Shown: piece after piece, positions 14,538 through 15,046 of the stretch
Layout: every line of letters starts with the position of its first letter
Position numbering within the stretch: position 1 is the first letter of the stretch
NCBI GenBank assembly: GCA_030595485.1
Contig: JAUVDE010000031.1
Span: forward strand, 1 to 15,046
Source: Draconibacterium sp.
Lineage (GTDB): Bacteria > Bacteroidota > Bacteroidia > Bacteroidales > Prolixibacteraceae
Reading direction: 5' to 3'
Length of the DNA stretch: 15,046 nt
Translations under genes and position numbers: made by a program
The notes under the pieces: model-generated
The model's input: only the letters and a program-made list of their open reading frames with translations
Databases searched by the model: none
What the model was told of the DNA's origin: nothing

Positions 14538-14684
14538 TATATTTCAGATTATCACTAAAACACAAAGCATTTTTGAACTATACTATTGGTATATCTTTGT
14601 GATCTTCGTGGTTTCATTGTTAACGCCTTTGCCATTGCTTCATTATGCCCAAAATATTTTGGTAAGCTCTCGAAATAGCGAGCA

Positions 14685-14717
14685 TAAAAAAATGCCACCT
14701 TAAAAAAGATGGCATTT
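14685..14717 (-). terminator. Rho-independent terminator for pgi
   Basis: aaatgcca (14690-14697) pairs with tggcattt (14710-14717); the stem extends after one mismatch through cct/agg-type pairs to a short A-rich loop. On the minus strand a run of T follows (A tract 14685-14692). It lies 24 bases past the pgi stop. Confidence 0.8.
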
Positions 14718-14740
14718 CAAATATCTTAATCCAGAAATTC

Positions 14741-15046
14741 TTATCTCATTTCTTTCCAGGCATTAATTAAACCATTTGTTGAAGCATCGTGACCTACAAC
14801 TTTAGCTTCGTTGTTTAACTCCGGAAGAATGGCGTTTGCCAATTGTTTTCCAAGTTCAACACCCCACTGGTCGAAACTGTAAATGTTCCAAATAATACCT
14901 TGTGCGAAAATTTTATGCTCGTACATGGCAAGTAATGCACCCAAAGCGCGCGGCGTTAATTGTTTTAACAGTATTGAGTTGGTAGGGATATTTCCCATAA
15001 ATACTTTAAACGGAGTAAGTTCCTTAACTTCGGCGTCGGTTTTACC
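14741..15046 (-). CDS. pgi: Glucose-6-phosphate isomerase, C-terminal part (runs off the window)
   Basis: Interconverts glucose 6-phosphate and fructose 6-phosphate in glycolysis and gluconeogenesis; cytosolic. The frame is open from the window's right edge to the stop at 14741, giving the last 101 residues. It includes TPRALGALLAMYEHKIFAQG and the PGI signature around SFDQWGVELGK, whose lysine is the catalytic lysine equivalent to K514 of the E. coli enzyme. The first in-window ATG (14998) is internal, since homologous sequence (TDAEVKELTPFKVF) continues upstream. The end, with VGHDASTNGLINAWKEMR, looks normal. It converges on gpsA and has its own terminator. Confidence 0.95.
   Translation of the reverse strand, partial: GKTDAEVKELTPFKVFMGNIPTNSILLKQLTPRALGALLAMYEHKIFAQGIIWNIYSFDQWGVELGKQLANAILPELNNEAKVVGHDASTNGLINAWKEMR

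Noticed and set aside
1..15046. Defence system, prophage, integrase, CRISPR array or tRNA genes
   Set aside because: No repeat-spacer pattern, cloverleaf, integrase, nuclease, helicase or toxin-antitoxin-like pair was recognised on either strand.

Overview
The window looks like a chromosomal stretch from a member of the Bacteroidota, probably a marine or gut-type Marinilabiliales/Prolixibacteraceae-like bacterium. That lineage guess is inference. The DNA is AT-rich, Shine-Dalgarno sequences are mostly absent, and several genes carry exact TAnnTTTG -7 boxes (the Bacteroidota sigma-A type) about 20-28 bases before the start codon. The housekeeping proteins (Nnr, GpsA, Pgi) read like Bacteroidota versions.

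Layout, left to right. (1) Positions 1-138 hold the tail of a plus-strand gene, possibly a fatty acid desaturase, followed by a cluster of short inverted repeats (about 216-363). (2) A minus-strand block runs from about 4.2 kb down to 0.36 kb: two tandem paralogous DUF481-type envelope proteins, then a terminator, then nnr, the bifunctional NAD(P)HX repair enzyme. (3) A divergent intergenic region (4209-4539) carries a promoter for each direction and several hairpins ahead of a plus-strand DUF819 membrane protein. (4) A bidirectional terminator separates that gene from a minus-strand receiver-domain protein ending in a transmembrane helix. (5) Next come a secreted HGGG-type alpha/beta hydrolase (plus), a lipoprotein glycoside-hydrolase-like protein of the DUF4038/GH140 type (minus), and a secreted S9-like alpha/beta hydrolase (plus). 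(6) A 220-base stretch with out-of-frame coding-like remnants also contains a textbook promoter for a second, divergent DUF819 protein. That gene converges, with a 12-base gap, on a membrane-anchored class C beta-lactamase-like serine hydrolase. (7) gpsA (plus) and the C-terminal part of pgi (minus, running off the window) converge across a 330-base spacer with a REP-like palindrome and a pgi terminator.

Most genes have their own promoter or terminator, so the window is a set of mostly single-gene units, not one operon. Recurring themes are envelope and periplasm functions (two DUF481 proteins, four exported or membrane-anchored hydrolases, two DUF819 permease-like proteins) alongside central metabolism (nnr, gpsA, pgi). 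I see no clear evidence of a defence system, phage, integrase, CRISPR array, tRNA or rRNA. The least explained items are the membrane-tethered receiver protein, the two DUF819 paralogues of unknown substrate (the only genes here with full two-box promoters), the structured DNA upstream of the first of them, and the degraded segment before the second.
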